NCBI RefSeq assembly: GCF_035818615.1 | Contig: NZ_JAYKZY010000002.1 | Span: forward strand, 994,501 to 1,058,500 | DNA: 64,000 nt | Direction of reading: 5' to 3' | Source: Sphingobium sp. CR2-8 | GTDB taxonomy: Bacteria > Pseudomonadota > Alphaproteobacteria > Sphingomonadales > Sphingomonadaceae | Shown here: piece by piece, positions 1 through 9,638 of the stretch | How the letters are laid out: every line of letters begins with the position of its first letter | Numbering within the stretch: the stretch's first letter is position 1 | Position numbers and translations under genes: made by a program | The notes under the pieces: generated by a model | Told to the model about the DNA's origin: nothing | The model's input: only the letters and a program-made list of their open reading frames with translations | Databases searched by the model: none

Positions 1-1
1 C

Positions 2-460
2 ACGATGATGGCGGACATCATCCCCGCTGCCGCCGAGCAGGGTTATGCGCCCGACGCGATCGTGTGCGCTGGCGAAACTGCGCTGGGCCGCCCTGCGCCG
101 CTGATGCTGTGGCAAGCGATGGCGCAATTGTCCGCATGGCCGGCGGGGCGCTGCGTCGCCGTCGATGACGCGCCGGTCGGGATCGCCGCTGGCCGAAACG
201 CGGGGCTATGGACCATCGGCCTTGCCGGATCGGGCAATGGCGTAGGGCTGGCCTATGATGATTTCATGAGCTTGTCCGCCGACGACCGGTCCGCGCGCAT
301 GGCGCCGGTGATGGTCGAGTTCGCGGCGGCCGGAGCGGATTTTGTGATCGAAAGCGTCGCTGACCTGTGCATTGCGATCCGCCTGATCGAGGAAGCGCTG
401 GTCAAGGGCGAGCAACCCGGGTCTGCGCCGACCCGGATGTTGATCGGCCACAACGCGTGA
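2..460 (+). CDS. phnX: Phosphonoacetaldehyde hydrolase, C-terminal part (cut by window edge)
   Basis: The frame is open to the left edge, so only the last 152 residues are present. Members of this HAD-superfamily family split phosphonoacetaldehyde into acetaldehyde and phosphate, the second step of 2-aminoethylphosphonate breakdown. Visible are VCAGETALGRPAP, the acidic HAD motif VDDAPVGIAAGRNAG and SGNGVGL, which match the C-terminal half of PhnX. The nucleophilic Asp and Schiff-base Lys would lie outside the window. The next gene starts 26 bases downstream on the same strand and encodes a transporter, so the two may be co-transcribed. Family assignment is good; activity is inferred. Confidence 0.8.
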   Translation, partial: TMMADIIPAAAEQGYAPDAIVCAGETALGRPAPLMLWQAMAQLSAWPAGRCVAVDDAPVGIAAGRNAGLWTIGLAGSGNGVGLAYDDFMSLSADDRSARMAPVMVEFAAAGADFVIESVADLCIAIRLIEEALVKGEQPGSAPTRMLIGHNA

Positions 461-486
461 CCAGCCTGGCGGCAACTGGGGCAGTG

Positions 487-1776
487 ATGAGGCCGCGACG
501 GACGTTCACGCAGCGTCTGGCGCGGGCGCATCCAGCCCTGTTCGCTCTTTATGGCGGACTTGCCGCCTTTGCCGCCTATTGCTCCATGTATGCGTTTCGC
601 AAGCCGTTCACCGCGGCGACCTATGCCGATGCCAGCGGCTGGGAAGGCGTGATCGATTTCAAGATCGCGCTCGTGATCGCACAGGTCGCGGGCTATGCGC
701 TGTCCAAGTTCATCGGGGTCAAGGTGATATCCGAAATGGCGGCGTCCCGTCGCGGTCTCGCGATCGTCGGACTCATCATGGTTTCATGGGTGGCGCTGCT
801 GCTCTTCGCTATTCTGCCGCCCAACTGGAAAGTTGGTGCGCTGTTCCTCAACGGTCTGCCGCTCGGCATGATTTGGGGACTGGTGTTCGGCTATGTCGAG
901 GGGCGGCGTACGAGCGAGGTGATCGCGGCCATCTTGTGCGCCAGCTTCGTGGTGTCGTCGGGCATCGTGAAGTCGGTCGGCATGTGGTTGATGATCGGCA
1001 TGGGCGTCAGCGAATATTGGATGCCGGCAATGACCGGCGCCCTGTTCATGCCGCTGCTGATCGTCGCGGTCATCGGCCTGGCGCACATGCCGCCCCCGAC
1101 ACCGGAGGAGCAGGCCGAGCGGATGGCGCGACCGCCCATGCCTGCCGCAGCGCGCCGTGCCTTTCTGCGCGACTATGGTCCGGGCGTCGGCTTTCTGGTC
1201 CTCGCTTATACATTCTTTACGGCAATCCGTGATTTTCGCGACAATTTCTCGGCCGAAATCTGGATCGACCTTGGCTATGCGGGCGTGTCGAGCGTCTTTA
1301 CCGCCAGCGAGGCGCCGATCGCGCTGGTGACGCTGGCCATCCTGGCCAGTCTCGTCTTCATCCGGGACAATCTGCGTGCGCTGATCGTCATCCATGTCAT
1401 CGTCATGCTGGGCGCGGCGCTGATCGGGCTGTCGACATTGGCGTTCCAGCTAGGCTGGCTTGCGCCACTCCCTTGGATGATCCTGTCGGGGCTTGGGCTA
1501 TATCTGGGCTATACACCGTTTAACGCGATGCTGTTCGACCGGCTGGTCGCGGCGACGCGACGGGCGGGAACGGCCGGCTTCCTCATCTATGTCGCCGACG
1601 CGACCGGCTATGGCGCCAGCGTCGTGCTGACGCTGCTCCGCAACCTGCCGGGCGTCACGCTCGACTGGCTCCATTTCTTCATCTGGCTTGCCTATGCGGG
1701 CGCGGCGCTGTGTCTGGCCATGGCGTCCGTCTCCATCCTCTATTTCAGACGAAAGCTGGGACACGCAAATATTTAA
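487..1776 (+). CDS. DUF5690 / MFS-like transporter, organophosphate-antiporter-like
   Basis: A 429-residue polytopic inner-membrane protein with about 12 hydrophobic segments. The first membrane segment is followed by SMYAFRKPFTAATY, which resembles the start of GlpT/UhpC-type organophosphate:phosphate antiporters; overall it looks like the DUF5690 family. ATG 487 (or the adjoining GTG 484) was chosen because an upstream extension would run back into phnX and has no transporter character. It lies 26 bases after phnX, which suggests it imports a phosphonate or an organophosphate. That substrate is an inference from position and motif only. Confidence 0.75.
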   Translation: MRPRRTFTQRLARAHPALFALYGGLAAFAAYCSMYAFRKPFTAATYADASGWEGVIDFKIALVIAQVAGYALSKFIGVKVISEMAASRRGLAIVGLIMVSWVALLLFAILPPNWKVGALFLNGLPLGMIWGLVFGYVEGRRTSEVIAAILCASFVVSSGIVKSVGMWLMIGMGVSEYWMPAMTGALFMPLLIVAVIGLAHMPPPTPEEQAERMARPPMPAAARRAFLRDYGPGVGFLVLAYTFFTAIRDFRDNFSAEIWIDLGYAGVSSVFTASEAPIALVTLAILASLVFIRDNLRALIVIHVIVMLGAALIGLSTLAFQLGWLAPLPWMILSGLGLYLGYTPFNAMLFDRLVAATRRAGTAGFLIYVADATGYGASVVLTLLRNLPGVTLDWLHFFIWLAYAGAALCLAMASVSILYFRRKLGHANI

Positions 1777-1934
1777 ACACGCAATTTCATTCTCTTTCGA
1801 AGATTATACCTCGTACGGCCAAGCTGTGCGAGGCGATTTTCGTCTAAATTGGTCCGCCATCCGGCTATTGCTGCGATGCACCCAATGAATTGGATGAGCC
1901 AGACCAAGTCATGGCAACCCCAGGATCAAGATCA

Positions 1935-1955
1935 GCGGCGCTGTGATAGCGCCGC
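1935..1955 (+). promoter_or_regulatory. Perfect 8-bp stem-loop before the TonB receptor
   Basis: GCGGCGCT at 1935-1942 pairs with AGCGCCGC at 1948-1955 around a 5-base loop, about 20 bases before the receptor ATG. No T-run follows, so it is not a good intrinsic terminator. It may be an operator or part of the leader; its role is unknown. Confidence 0.35.
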
Positions 1956-1976
1956 CATCAATCAAGGGGTGAAATT

Positions 1977-4555
1977 ATGACGAGGTTCGTTCTTAAATCC
2001 GCTGTCAGCTTGGGGGCACTCGTCCTCGCCACCACGGCGCACGCGCAAATCGTCCCGGCCGCCGGCGATGCGTCGTCCAGCGACATCGTCGTCACCGGCA
2101 CGATCGTCAGCGGCGAGATGAAGTCGATCGAGGCGCAGCGTCGCGCCGACAATATCGTCAACGTCCTGACTGCCGACGGCATCGGTCGCCTGCCGGATCG
2201 CAACGCCGCCGAAGCTGTGCAGCGCCTGCCTGGCGTCGCCATCGAGCGGGACCAAGGTGAAGGCCGCTTCGTCGCCGTGCGTGGCCTGCCCTCGCAATGG
2301 AATTCGACCCTCATCAACGGCAGCCGCCTGCCTACGGCCGAGGAGGAAACGACCAGCCGCGCGACCGCTTTCGACTTCTTCCCGTCCGAGCTGATCGAAC
2401 AGGTCGTCGTCGCCAAGGCAATCACGCCCGACATGGAGGGCGACGCGATCGGCGGCTCGGTCAACTTCATCACCAAGACCGCACCCGACAAGCGCACGCT
2501 GCAACTGACTGCCGGCGGCAATTATTCGGAGAAGGCGAACAGGGGCGGCTTCCTGATGAACGGCCTCTATGGCGACCGCTTCGCCGACGGCAAATTCGGC
2601 TTCGTCCTGTCGGGCAGCTATTATAACCGCCACTGGGCGACAGACAATTATGAACCGCGCCGTGGCGGGGACGGCATCGGCATCACCCGCCTCGAACTGC
2701 GCGACTATACCGGCGTGCGCGAGACGATCGGCCTAAACGGCGCGATGGAATATGCGTTCGACGATGGCGGCAAGCTTTATGCTCGCGGCATCTACGGATC
2801 GCTCAAGGATGACGAGACGCATTACAAGCACCGCCTGAACTTCGCGTCCAACCGGGTCGAAGTGCAGCATATCTTCAACACGCTCATCACCGAACTGAAG
2901 GGCGGTGAAGTGGGCGGCATCCATATGCTGGGCAACGGCGGCGCGAAGATCGACTGGAAAGCCGCGCATTACGAAAATCTCTTTCGCTATGGCGATACGC
3001 CCGACGGCCGCGACAACAGCTATTTCGTCGTCCGGTTCGACCAGCGCAATGTCAGCTATCAGGGCTTGGACAATCGCGGTTCGGGCAACCTTGCCTATAA
3101 CGAGATAGACGGCGGCACCGATCCGGCCGATGCGATCAGCAACCATCTGCCGTCCGGTTTCCAGATGGACCCGGCGCTCACCCGCCTGTCCAATGTCGAA
3201 CTCTACAAGATCCGGGTGAAGGAAACCGACCGGATCGTGCTGGAAGGCAACGCGACTTTACCGGCCAGCGACACGCTGACCTTCAAGGCGGGCGCCAAAT
3301 ATCGCGACAAGCTGCGCGATGCGACGTTCGAGGATCTGTTCTACACCTGGAACCCGGCAGCGGGGCCGGTGCCGACATTGGCGGACTTCCCGTTGATGAA
3401 CCAGCCGGGGCGCGGCGGCTATCTCGACGAACTCCCGATCGGCAAGCAATATAGCGGCCAATTCTCTCAGGTCGTGTCCGAAAAGGATCTGGTGAACTGG
3501 TATCTCGCCAATCGCGGCAATCTGGTGCTGGATACGGCCGGATCGGCGACCGCGCAAAATGGGGGTCTTTGGGTCGCACCTTCCGCCTCGTGGAAAAGCA
3601 GACGGCCGGTTACGCCATGGCGACCTGGAACCCCGGCGAGGCGGTCACGCTGCTCGGCGGCGTGCGGCTGGAACATACCAAGACGACCGTTTCGGGACAG
3701 GTTCTGGTCAACGGCGCGCTGGAAAACGAGCGGCGCTCCAACGACTATCTGGCGATCCTGCCGTCGCTGCATCTGACCTATCGCTTCGACAGCGACACCA
3801 ATCTTCGTGCGGCCATCACCCGCAGCTTTGCCCGGCCCGACTTTGGCGATCTCGCGCCCGGCGGCGCGTTCAGCGAAGCCGATCTGGAATTTGCCGGCGG
3901 CAACCCGGACCTCAAGCCCACCTATGCCTGGAATGGCGACCTGTTGTTCGAACATTATTTCGGCAATGACGGCGTGATTTCGGCGGGCGCCTTTTATAAG
4001 CGGATTAGCAATCCGATTTATGACTCGCGACGGATCGACACCTATCGCGGCATTGATGGCGTCGCTTTCCTGACCCCGGCCAATGGCGCGGCGGGCGATC
4101 TTTACGGCCTGGAGTTCAACGTGCAGCGCCGGCTGACCTTCCTGCCCGGCCTGCTGTCCAACTTCGGCGTCAATGCGAACTATACCCTCATCCGCTCCAA
4201 GTTCACGCTCCCCGATGGACGCGAGGTGCGAGTACCGCGACAGGCCAATAATCTGGCGAACTTTGCACTTTATTATGACGACGGCCGTTTCTCCAGCCGC
4301 CTGGCGATGAACTACAAGGGCGCATTCATTGAGGAATATGGGGCCAGCGCCAATCTGGACAGCTTTTATGGCGCCTATACCAGCCTCGATCTGACGGTGA
4401 ACTGGCAGGTGACGCCGAAGGTGACGCTGTTCGGTGAAGCGAGCAATCTTACCAATCAGAAGCTGCATTATTATCTGGGCAACAAGGATCGTCCGTTGCA
4501 GGTCGAATATTATGGCCCCCGCTTCGTGCTGGGCGTGAAGGCCGCGATTTTCTGA
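1977..4555 (+). pseudogene. TonB-dependent receptor, split by a one-base frameshift
   Basis: Outer-membrane gated porin. The first frame (1977 to about 3565) has a signal peptide ending TTAHAQ, a plug domain (DIVVTGTIVSG, RLPGVAIERDQGEGRFVAVRG, GGSVNFITKTAP) and the start of the barrel. The second frame (about 3563-4555) continues the barrel from LGRTFRLVEKQTAGYAMATW to the aromatic C-terminus VKAAIF. The switch falls in the G run at 3561-3565; one more G restores a single protein of about 859 residues, normal for the family. An SD-like AAGGGG lies before ATG 1977. This may be a base-calling error rather than a dead gene. The ligand is not evident; it follows the phnX/DUF5690 pair on the same strand. 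Confidence 0.8.
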
Positions 4556-4851
4556 TATCTGTGCCGGGTCAGCATAGTCTTTATGCCGATACGTCGTGCT
4601 GCGGCGTGATTCGCGGGACCATGCTGACCGAACGCCTCCACACCGACCCATCTCCCTGCCCCAATCTATGGACTTCAGCGCGGCGCAGTTTGACAATCGC
4701 CGCGGTCACGCTTGGCCGCCCCTTTGACGGCGTCTATCCAGATGAGCCCACCTATGAGCTGCATCGATTCGACGCTGCGGAACGAATATCACCTCTGGTC
4801 GGATGTCGTCGATGCTGACACCATCCCACTCGGACAAGCAGGAGAAAAGGG
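4556..4851. other. Intergenic stretch without a convincing gene
   Basis: About 300 bases between the TonB receptor and a small secreted protein. A short plus-strand frame here (4561-4818) has no ribosome site, signal or recognisable motif. No convincing hairpin terminator was seen. Confidence 0.5.
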
Positions 4852-5343
4852 ATGTTGAAACTTGCTATCGTAACAATGGCAGGCGCCATTTTGCTCGCCG
4901 GCCCGGCCTCGGCACAGGGCGGAGACGATGAAGCCATCAATCTGGTTTGTTCGGGTCAGGGTGAAAAGCTCGGTTCGGGCTATGTCAACAACCTGGAGTG
5001 GGACCGCTATGATCACAAATATCGAGTGCGCAGCGGTGTGCAGACCGAGATGCGGGGATTCGCGTCCGCAGTCACGCTCCAGATCTATGGTAATGATGGT
5101 CGCATCCGTTTGCCGGAAAAGCTGATACCGCCCCTCCATTCGGGTGGCGATCATCAGCATTGGTGGCAGCTAGAAGACGTCATCGTCGGGAGCGACGAAA
5201 TCCGGGCGAGCTATCGCCTCAACGGCCTCAACAAGCCCAAGCTTAGGATCGACCGGCAAACCGGCGTGATCACGATCAAGGGCACCGGGCAGGACTTTTC
5301 CGGCACCTGTGACAAAGTCGATGCCGGGCAGCGGCGTTTCTGA
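4852..5343 (+). CDS. Small secreted protein of unknown function
   Basis: A 163-residue protein not assigned to a family. It begins with a clear signal peptide (MLKLAIVTMAGAILLAGPASAQ) and an AGGAGAAAAGG ribosome site just before the ATG. The mature part has two cysteines (LVCSGQ near the start, GTCDKV near the end) that could form a disulfide, and a short beta-rich body with HSGGDHQHWW. It is monocistronic and converges on the L,D-transpeptidase operon. Periplasmic or secreted location is inferred from the signal peptide. Confidence 0.75.
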   Translation: MLKLAIVTMAGAILLAGPASAQGGDDEAINLVCSGQGEKLGSGYVNNLEWDRYDHKYRVRSGVQTEMRGFASAVTLQIYGNDGRIRLPEKLIPPLHSGGDHQHWWQLEDVIVGSDEIRASYRLNGLNKPKLRIDRQTGVITIKGTGQDFSGTCDKVDAGQRRF

Positions 5344-5461
5344 GAAATTTTTGTCGGGCGTTCTGCCTGATCGCTGGTTTTGCGCGATCTTCGGAAGGAT
5401 TCCGGGGTTGCGCGAGCCTATACCTGCTGCGGCGCTTCTCTGCGCCGAATGAAGTTCTCCT

Positions 5462-6478
5462 CTATGGCTGTGGAACGACTGCATCCATAATCGTGAGCCG
5501 CTCCAGCGGCTTCGCCCCGACCCGCGAGTTGGTCACCAGAATCGTAGTGCCGGGTTTCAGGGCGCCACGTACCAACTCGTAGAAGCGTTTCGGCATTCGC
5601 ACGCGGTTGAGAATGGCCTCGTCGACCTCCTGTCCGTCCTCATCGCCATGGCCCGGCAGGCCGACATAGAGCCAGTGCGGCTTACCGTCGCGTATGACAA
5701 GGTTGATGACATGCGACCCGGGATCATCGTCGTTGATCTGCCCAACACTTCGCCCGATTTCTATGCCATTGCGCAGCACGACAAGCCGTTGGTCGAGTTT
5801 GGAGACGATGATCGTCAACGGACCTTCGGGCGCGGCCTCCGGTTCCCAGCGATAGGCCTCACCGATAAGAGGCTTGACGGTTGCAGGCTGCCCCTTGACA
5901 TCGAAGGGAACAAGAAGGCTGTTATCGCTGGTATGCACATGGTCGGCGGCGCTGCCCTGCACAATGACGGTGATGCCAAGGTTGGTCATGGCGAACAGGG
6001 CGCGGGCGAATTCATAGGGCAAATGAACGCAGCCATGACTCTCCGGATAGCCGGGCAGGCCACCAGCATGCAGCGCCACGCCATCCCATGTCAGTCGCTG
6101 CTGAAAGGGCATGGGCGCATTATTATAGACGCTGGACCGATGGGTGGCGTCCTTTTGCAGGATGGTGAAGACGCCGGTCGGCGTTTCATGGCCATCCTTG
6201 CCTGATGAGACGGTCGCGGCGCCAATGCGGATACCATTGCGATAGACGAGCGCGATCTGCTTCGACAGGTCGACATATATCATCACCGGGCCGCTGGGGG
6301 CGATTGCTGGCGCCCATACCCATTGACCAGGCTTGAGCGCGTCGATCTGTCGCGCCAGTTCGGGGGCAGAGCTGACTTTCGAACCTTGGGCATGGGCCGT
6401 GCCTGTCATCGCCAGTACGAAGATCATGGACAGCATCGAGAAAGATTTCACGGGTCGCTTACGGAAGGTGCGGGTCAT
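5462..6478 (-). CDS. L,D-transpeptidase (YkuD) with a second degenerate module
   Basis: A 338-residue exported enzyme that likely cross-links peptidoglycan (3-3 links) or attaches proteins to it. The signal peptide ends GTAHAQ. The first YkuD module has IYVDLSKQIALVYRNG and the catalytic signature HAGGLPGYPESHGCVHLP with the expected His and Cys. The second half starts IIVSKLDQRLVVLRNG, resembling the first module, but lacks the His/Cys signature, so it looks like a decayed tandem copy. The start overlaps the upstream membrane gene by four bases (ATGA), implying translational coupling. It is the last gene of a leftward operon. Confidence 0.88.
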   Translation of the reverse strand: MTRTFRKRPVKSFSMLSMIFVLAMTGTAHAQGSKVSSAPELARQIDALKPGQWVWAPAIAPSGPVMIYVDLSKQIALVYRNGIRIGAATVSSGKDGHETPTGVFTILQKDATHRSSVYNNAPMPFQQRLTWDGVALHAGGLPGYPESHGCVHLPYEFARALFAMTNLGITVIVQGSAADHVHTSDNSLLVPFDVKGQPATVKPLIGEAYRWEPEAAPEGPLTIIVSKLDQRLVVLRNGIEIGRSVGQINDDDPGSHVINLVIRDGKPHWLYVGLPGHGDEDGQEVDEAILNRVRMPKRFYELVRGALKPGTTILVTNSRVGAKPLERLTIMDAVVPQP

Positions 6479-7143
6479 GCAAAAAGAATCCCAAGCGTAG
6501 CTGTTGCCATGATGCTCACGATCATGCCGATGGAGGCATCGATGAATGACCGTAACCAGGACTGGCCGAGTTCCTGCTGGAACCAGCGGATCTGAACGAT
6601 GCCGTAGAAAAGGAAGGCAGCAAGGATTGCCGTGAGGCCGAGCAACTGTACTGCGTCATGGAAATGGGTCGTAGCGCTGACTCCGCCGCCTAGCAGCAAA
6701 GCGAAGGGCGAGATCGCATAGCATTGGGCATAGAAGGCAGGCTTGAGAGTGTCCCGATCAAGATCCTGCTCGCTCCTGTGTACTTTGCGCGCTGCCAGCA
6801 CGAGGGCGAATGTGCCAAACAGCACCAGCCGCAGGAAAAGCAGGGTCGTGTTGTCGTTGACCAGGCTGGCAAGGCCATGGCGATGCTTGACGATCGTGTT
6901 GGTGCCGTCGATGGCAAGGCCAAGGCCCTGGATAAGCACAATCGTCAGGATGAGCATGATGGGCGGGCTGACGGTTGCGCGGTACTGCTGGTCCTGGTCC
7001 AGCCGCAACTGTTCTTCGGCGTAGTGCATCGTCGCGAGCGGATGGCGCAGGATTTGCCACAAGGTTATCGGATAGAAGACGAGCCAGCTCATCACTTCAT
7101 AGAGAAGCTCGTCGAGCGAGTTCAACCACTGCACGAAATTCAT
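6475..7143 (-). CDS. Multi-pass inner-membrane protein of unknown function
   Basis: A 222-residue protein with about five hydrophobic helices, including LVFYPITLWQIL, PIMLILTIVLIQGLGLAI and LLGLTAILAAFLFYGIVQI. The layout resembles Yip1-like small membrane proteins, but I cannot assign it firmly. It is joined by ATGA overlaps to the dehydrogenase upstream and the L,D-transpeptidase downstream, so the three are made from one message. A cell-envelope role is suggested only by that neighbourhood. Confidence 0.75.
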   Translation of the reverse strand: MNFVQWLNSLDELLYEVMSWLVFYPITLWQILRHPLATMHYAEEQLRLDQDQQYRATVSPPIMLILTIVLIQGLGLAIDGTNTIVKHRHGLASLVNDNTTLLFLRLVLFGTFALVLAARKVHRSEQDLDRDTLKPAFYAQCYAISPFALLLGGGVSATTHFHDAVQLLGLTAILAAFLFYGIVQIRWFQQELGQSWLRSFIDASIGMIVSIMATATLGILFA

Positions 7144-8162
7144 GGCAGGCGCTGACCAACCTGTTCGGCAGGCAGGATTTGATGCGCCAGCGGCAAGCCC
7201 TTCTCGAAACTCGACAGGCTCCCCAGCGTCGTTTGCGCGATCGCGGCCAAGGCTTCCTCGGTCAGGAACGCCTGATGGCCCGTCACCAGCACGTTCGGAA
7301 AGGTCAACAGACGCTGGAGCAGATCGTCGTCGATGATCTCGCTGGAGAGGTCATCGAAGAAAATGCCTGCTTCCTGTTCGTAGACATCGAGAGCAACGCC
7401 GCCGATCGAGCGGGCCTTGAGCGCGTCGATTAGCGCCTTGGTTTCGATCAGCGCACCGCGGCTGGTGTTGACGAGGACCAGGCCGGGACGAGCCTGCGCC
7501 AGCGTCTCGGCATTGATCATGTGCCGGGTATCGGGCGTCAGCGGACAATGCAGGCTGATGACATCGGCCTCCCGCAGCAGCCTGTCCACGCTCGTATAGC
7601 GGACTCCAATCGCTTCCAGTTCCGGATCGACGACTGGGTCGCTGGCCAACACCGCACAAACAAAGCCTGCGCGCAGGGTTCTGGCGACCAGGGCGCCGAT
7701 CTGACCGGTCCCCACTATACCCATGACACGCCCATGGAGATTGCGCCCGACCAGACCGTCTAGCGCGTAATTATTTTCCCTGACGCGCGACCATGCCCTA
7801 TGGATTTTGCGGTCCAGCGCCAGCAGCAGGCCGATGGTGAATTCCGCCACGGCATGGGGCGAATAGGCAGGAACCCGCGTGACGGCGATGCCCCGCCTTG
7901 CTGCGGTTTCAAGATCGACATTATTGTAGCCGGCGCAGCGCAGAGCGACGATACGGATGCCTAGGCCCGCCAGTTGCTCGATCACTTCGGCGTCGAGGCA
8001 ATCGTTGACGAAAGCACAAACCGCATCGCTGCCCGTAGCCAGCCGGGCGGTGAGCGGGTCGAGGCCAGCCTCCACAAACCGGAGTTCATGGCCATGATCC
8101 GCATTCGCGGCCGTCAGGAACTGCCGGTCATAGCTGCGAGTGCCGAATATCGTGACGCGCAT
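7140..8162 (-). CDS. ldhA: 2-hydroxyacid dehydrogenase, D-lactate dehydrogenase type
   Basis: A 340-residue cytosolic NAD-dependent enzyme of the D-2-hydroxyacid dehydrogenase family, most like LdhA (pyruvate to D-lactate). Motifs in order: ALRCAGYNNVDLETA, the nucleotide-binding MGIVGTGQIGALVARTL, HCPLTPDTRHMIN, VNTSRGALIETKAL and VTGHQAFLTEEAL, with the catalytic Arg (SRG), Glu and His (GHQAF) of the family. The gene starts 9 bases after the repeat protein and overlaps the next gene by an ATGA. Exact substrate is inferred from family resemblance. Confidence 0.85.
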   Translation of the reverse strand: MRVTIFGTRSYDRQFLTAANADHGHELRFVEAGLDPLTARLATGSDAVCAFVNDCLDAEVIEQLAGLGIRIVALRCAGYNNVDLETAARRGIAVTRVPAYSPHAVAEFTIGLLLALDRKIHRAWSRVRENNYALDGLVGRNLHGRVMGIVGTGQIGALVARTLRAGFVCAVLASDPVVDPELEAIGVRYTSVDRLLREADVISLHCPLTPDTRHMINAETLAQARPGLVLVNTSRGALIETKALIDALKARSIGGVALDVYEQEAGIFFDDLSSEIIDDDLLQRLLTFPNVLVTGHQAFLTEEALAAIAQTTLGSLSSFEKGLPLAHQILPAEQVGQRLP

Positions 8163-8171
8163 TGCGGCAGC

Positions 8172-8972
8172 TCACCGACACCCTTGATAGGTGCCGATAT
8201 CGGCTACATTCTGGACCCGCCCGTCGGCAATGCCCATCTGGACGCACTGCCGCGTGCGATCGTTGAACCAGTAGGTGTAACTCGACATGCCGCTCTTAAG
8301 GCCGCCTACGTTGCGAAAGCCGCGCCGCTGCATTTCGCTGTCGGCGCCTGCTGCGCGTGCATCGACAAGGTCATTCAGATCGACCGACTGCTGATAGCCG
8401 GCACCGTCTGAGCGATGACCGTCACGATGACTCGTTTCTCGCCCCTTCTGACTGACGCCAGCCTCATAGCCACGCGAATAGGGCTCTGAGCGATCATAAT
8501 TATGGTAGGTCTGGGAGTAGAGCCCGTCGCGAAAGCCTCGCTCATAGGCGGCGTCGGAGGCATCATCGTCATAATGCTGGCCATTGTCGTGATTATGCGA
8601 CTTGTGGGCGAGCGCGATGGCGCCGATGATCGCGGCGATACCGACGCCCGCCGCCACCGCCGTCCCGCTCGGTCCCTTGCCGCCGACCTTCTGATTGCAG
8701 TCTGGCGCCGTAGTTGGGGTGATGGAATCGAAGCGGCCTTCCTTGACCGCGATGCTGACGCAGCTCTTCTGGGTGGGCTGCCACCAATAGCTCCAGACCC
8801 GGTCATCGCCCTGATCGGTTTTGATATGGACCCAGCCGCGCGATTGAAGCGCTGTTTCCCCGCCTGGTGCCCGCGCACCGACCAGATCGTTCAGGCCGTT
8901 TGCCTTTTGGGCCTGCGCCAATTGCGGCACAAGGAGCGCCGCGCTTGCCAACAGCGTGATCATCAAACGCAT
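8172..8972 (-). CDS. Secreted protein with two copies of one small domain
   Basis: A 266-residue unassigned protein with signal peptide ending LAQAQ. The mature part carries two similar modules: residues about 25-95 (LNDLVGARAPGGETALQSRG, then YWWQPTQKSCVSI and APDCNQ) and about 195-266 (LNDLVDARAAGADSEMQRRG, then YWFNDRTRQCVQM and TYQGCR). Each ends with a paired-cysteine pattern. Between them lie a hydrophobic Gly/Ala segment, possibly a membrane anchor, and a His/Asp/Tyr-rich stretch. It is first in the operon with ldhA, the membrane protein and the L,D-transpeptidase. Confidence 0.8.
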   Translation of the reverse strand: MRLMITLLASAALLVPQLAQAQKANGLNDLVGARAPGGETALQSRGWVHIKTDQGDDRVWSYWWQPTQKSCVSIAVKEGRFDSITPTTAPDCNQKVGGKGPSGTAVAAGVGIAAIIGAIALAHKSHNHDNGQHYDDDASDAAYERGFRDGLYSQTYHNYDRSEPYSRGYEAGVSQKGRETSHRDGHRSDGAGYQQSVDLNDLVDARAAGADSEMQRRGFRNVGGLKSGMSSYTYWFNDRTRQCVQMGIADGRVQNVADIGTYQGCR

Positions 8973-9638
8973 GCTATTTCCCTTGGTGGGTGCTCAACAA
9001 TAGGTCGCTCATGCCATGATTTATGTTATTTTCTAAGACATTCCTCCGGAAGCAGACACGATTATAATCAGCAACGAACTGAGCAAGCACTAGACTTGAA
9101 ATACACTGTATGGAAATGATCAACCGATGCGATCTGAATGGCGGGAGCCATCACCATCGTGCGCATCTTGAGGCGATTGCCCGCGAGCAGCCCTCCCAAA
9201 TAACGAATGGCTAGCTTCGCCGGAAGCAGCCGTTCGCCAACAGTGTTAGGAACGACGGGTTTGTCCCAAGCTTCGCCATTCCCGGTAATACGCGATTGAA
9301 AAAGTCAGTCGGAGTGAATGGCGGCAAATTTATCTCAAATCCGGATTGAAAAAGTGAGTATCGGGGAATGATTGCCTGAAACTCTGCAATCCCGCCTCAT
9401 TTTGTCAGCATCCCGATCCGGCCGCGCGATTTTCCTCAAATGTTCTCTTGCGCCCGAACGAAAGCCCGCAGAAATCAAGGCGCGAAACGCTTGCGCATGA
9501 TGATCACGCTCTTCGACATGGGGCAGTCGAGCGCTGGCTGGGAAGCAGAGACATTATTATAGGCGGGATCGTGGTCGATCTCCCCCTCTACAAATAGGCG
9601 CGCTTTGCAAATCGTCCCATCGGTATTGCTTCTCCGAA
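8973..9638. other. Gene-poor region, possible mobile-element remnant
   Basis: About 665 bases with no convincing gene on either strand and patches more AT-rich than its surroundings. GATTGAAAAAGT occurs twice, at 9294-9305 and 9344-9355, exactly 50 bases apart, inside a longer imperfect repeat. It lies between the conserved ldhA operon and the truncated phyH remnant, so it may mark the left edge of accessory DNA. No transposase fragment was recognised. Confidence 0.45.

Noticed and set aside
4561..4818. Possible 85-residue protein after the first TonB receptor
   Set aside because: No ribosome site, signal peptide or motif, and the start adjoins the receptor stop.
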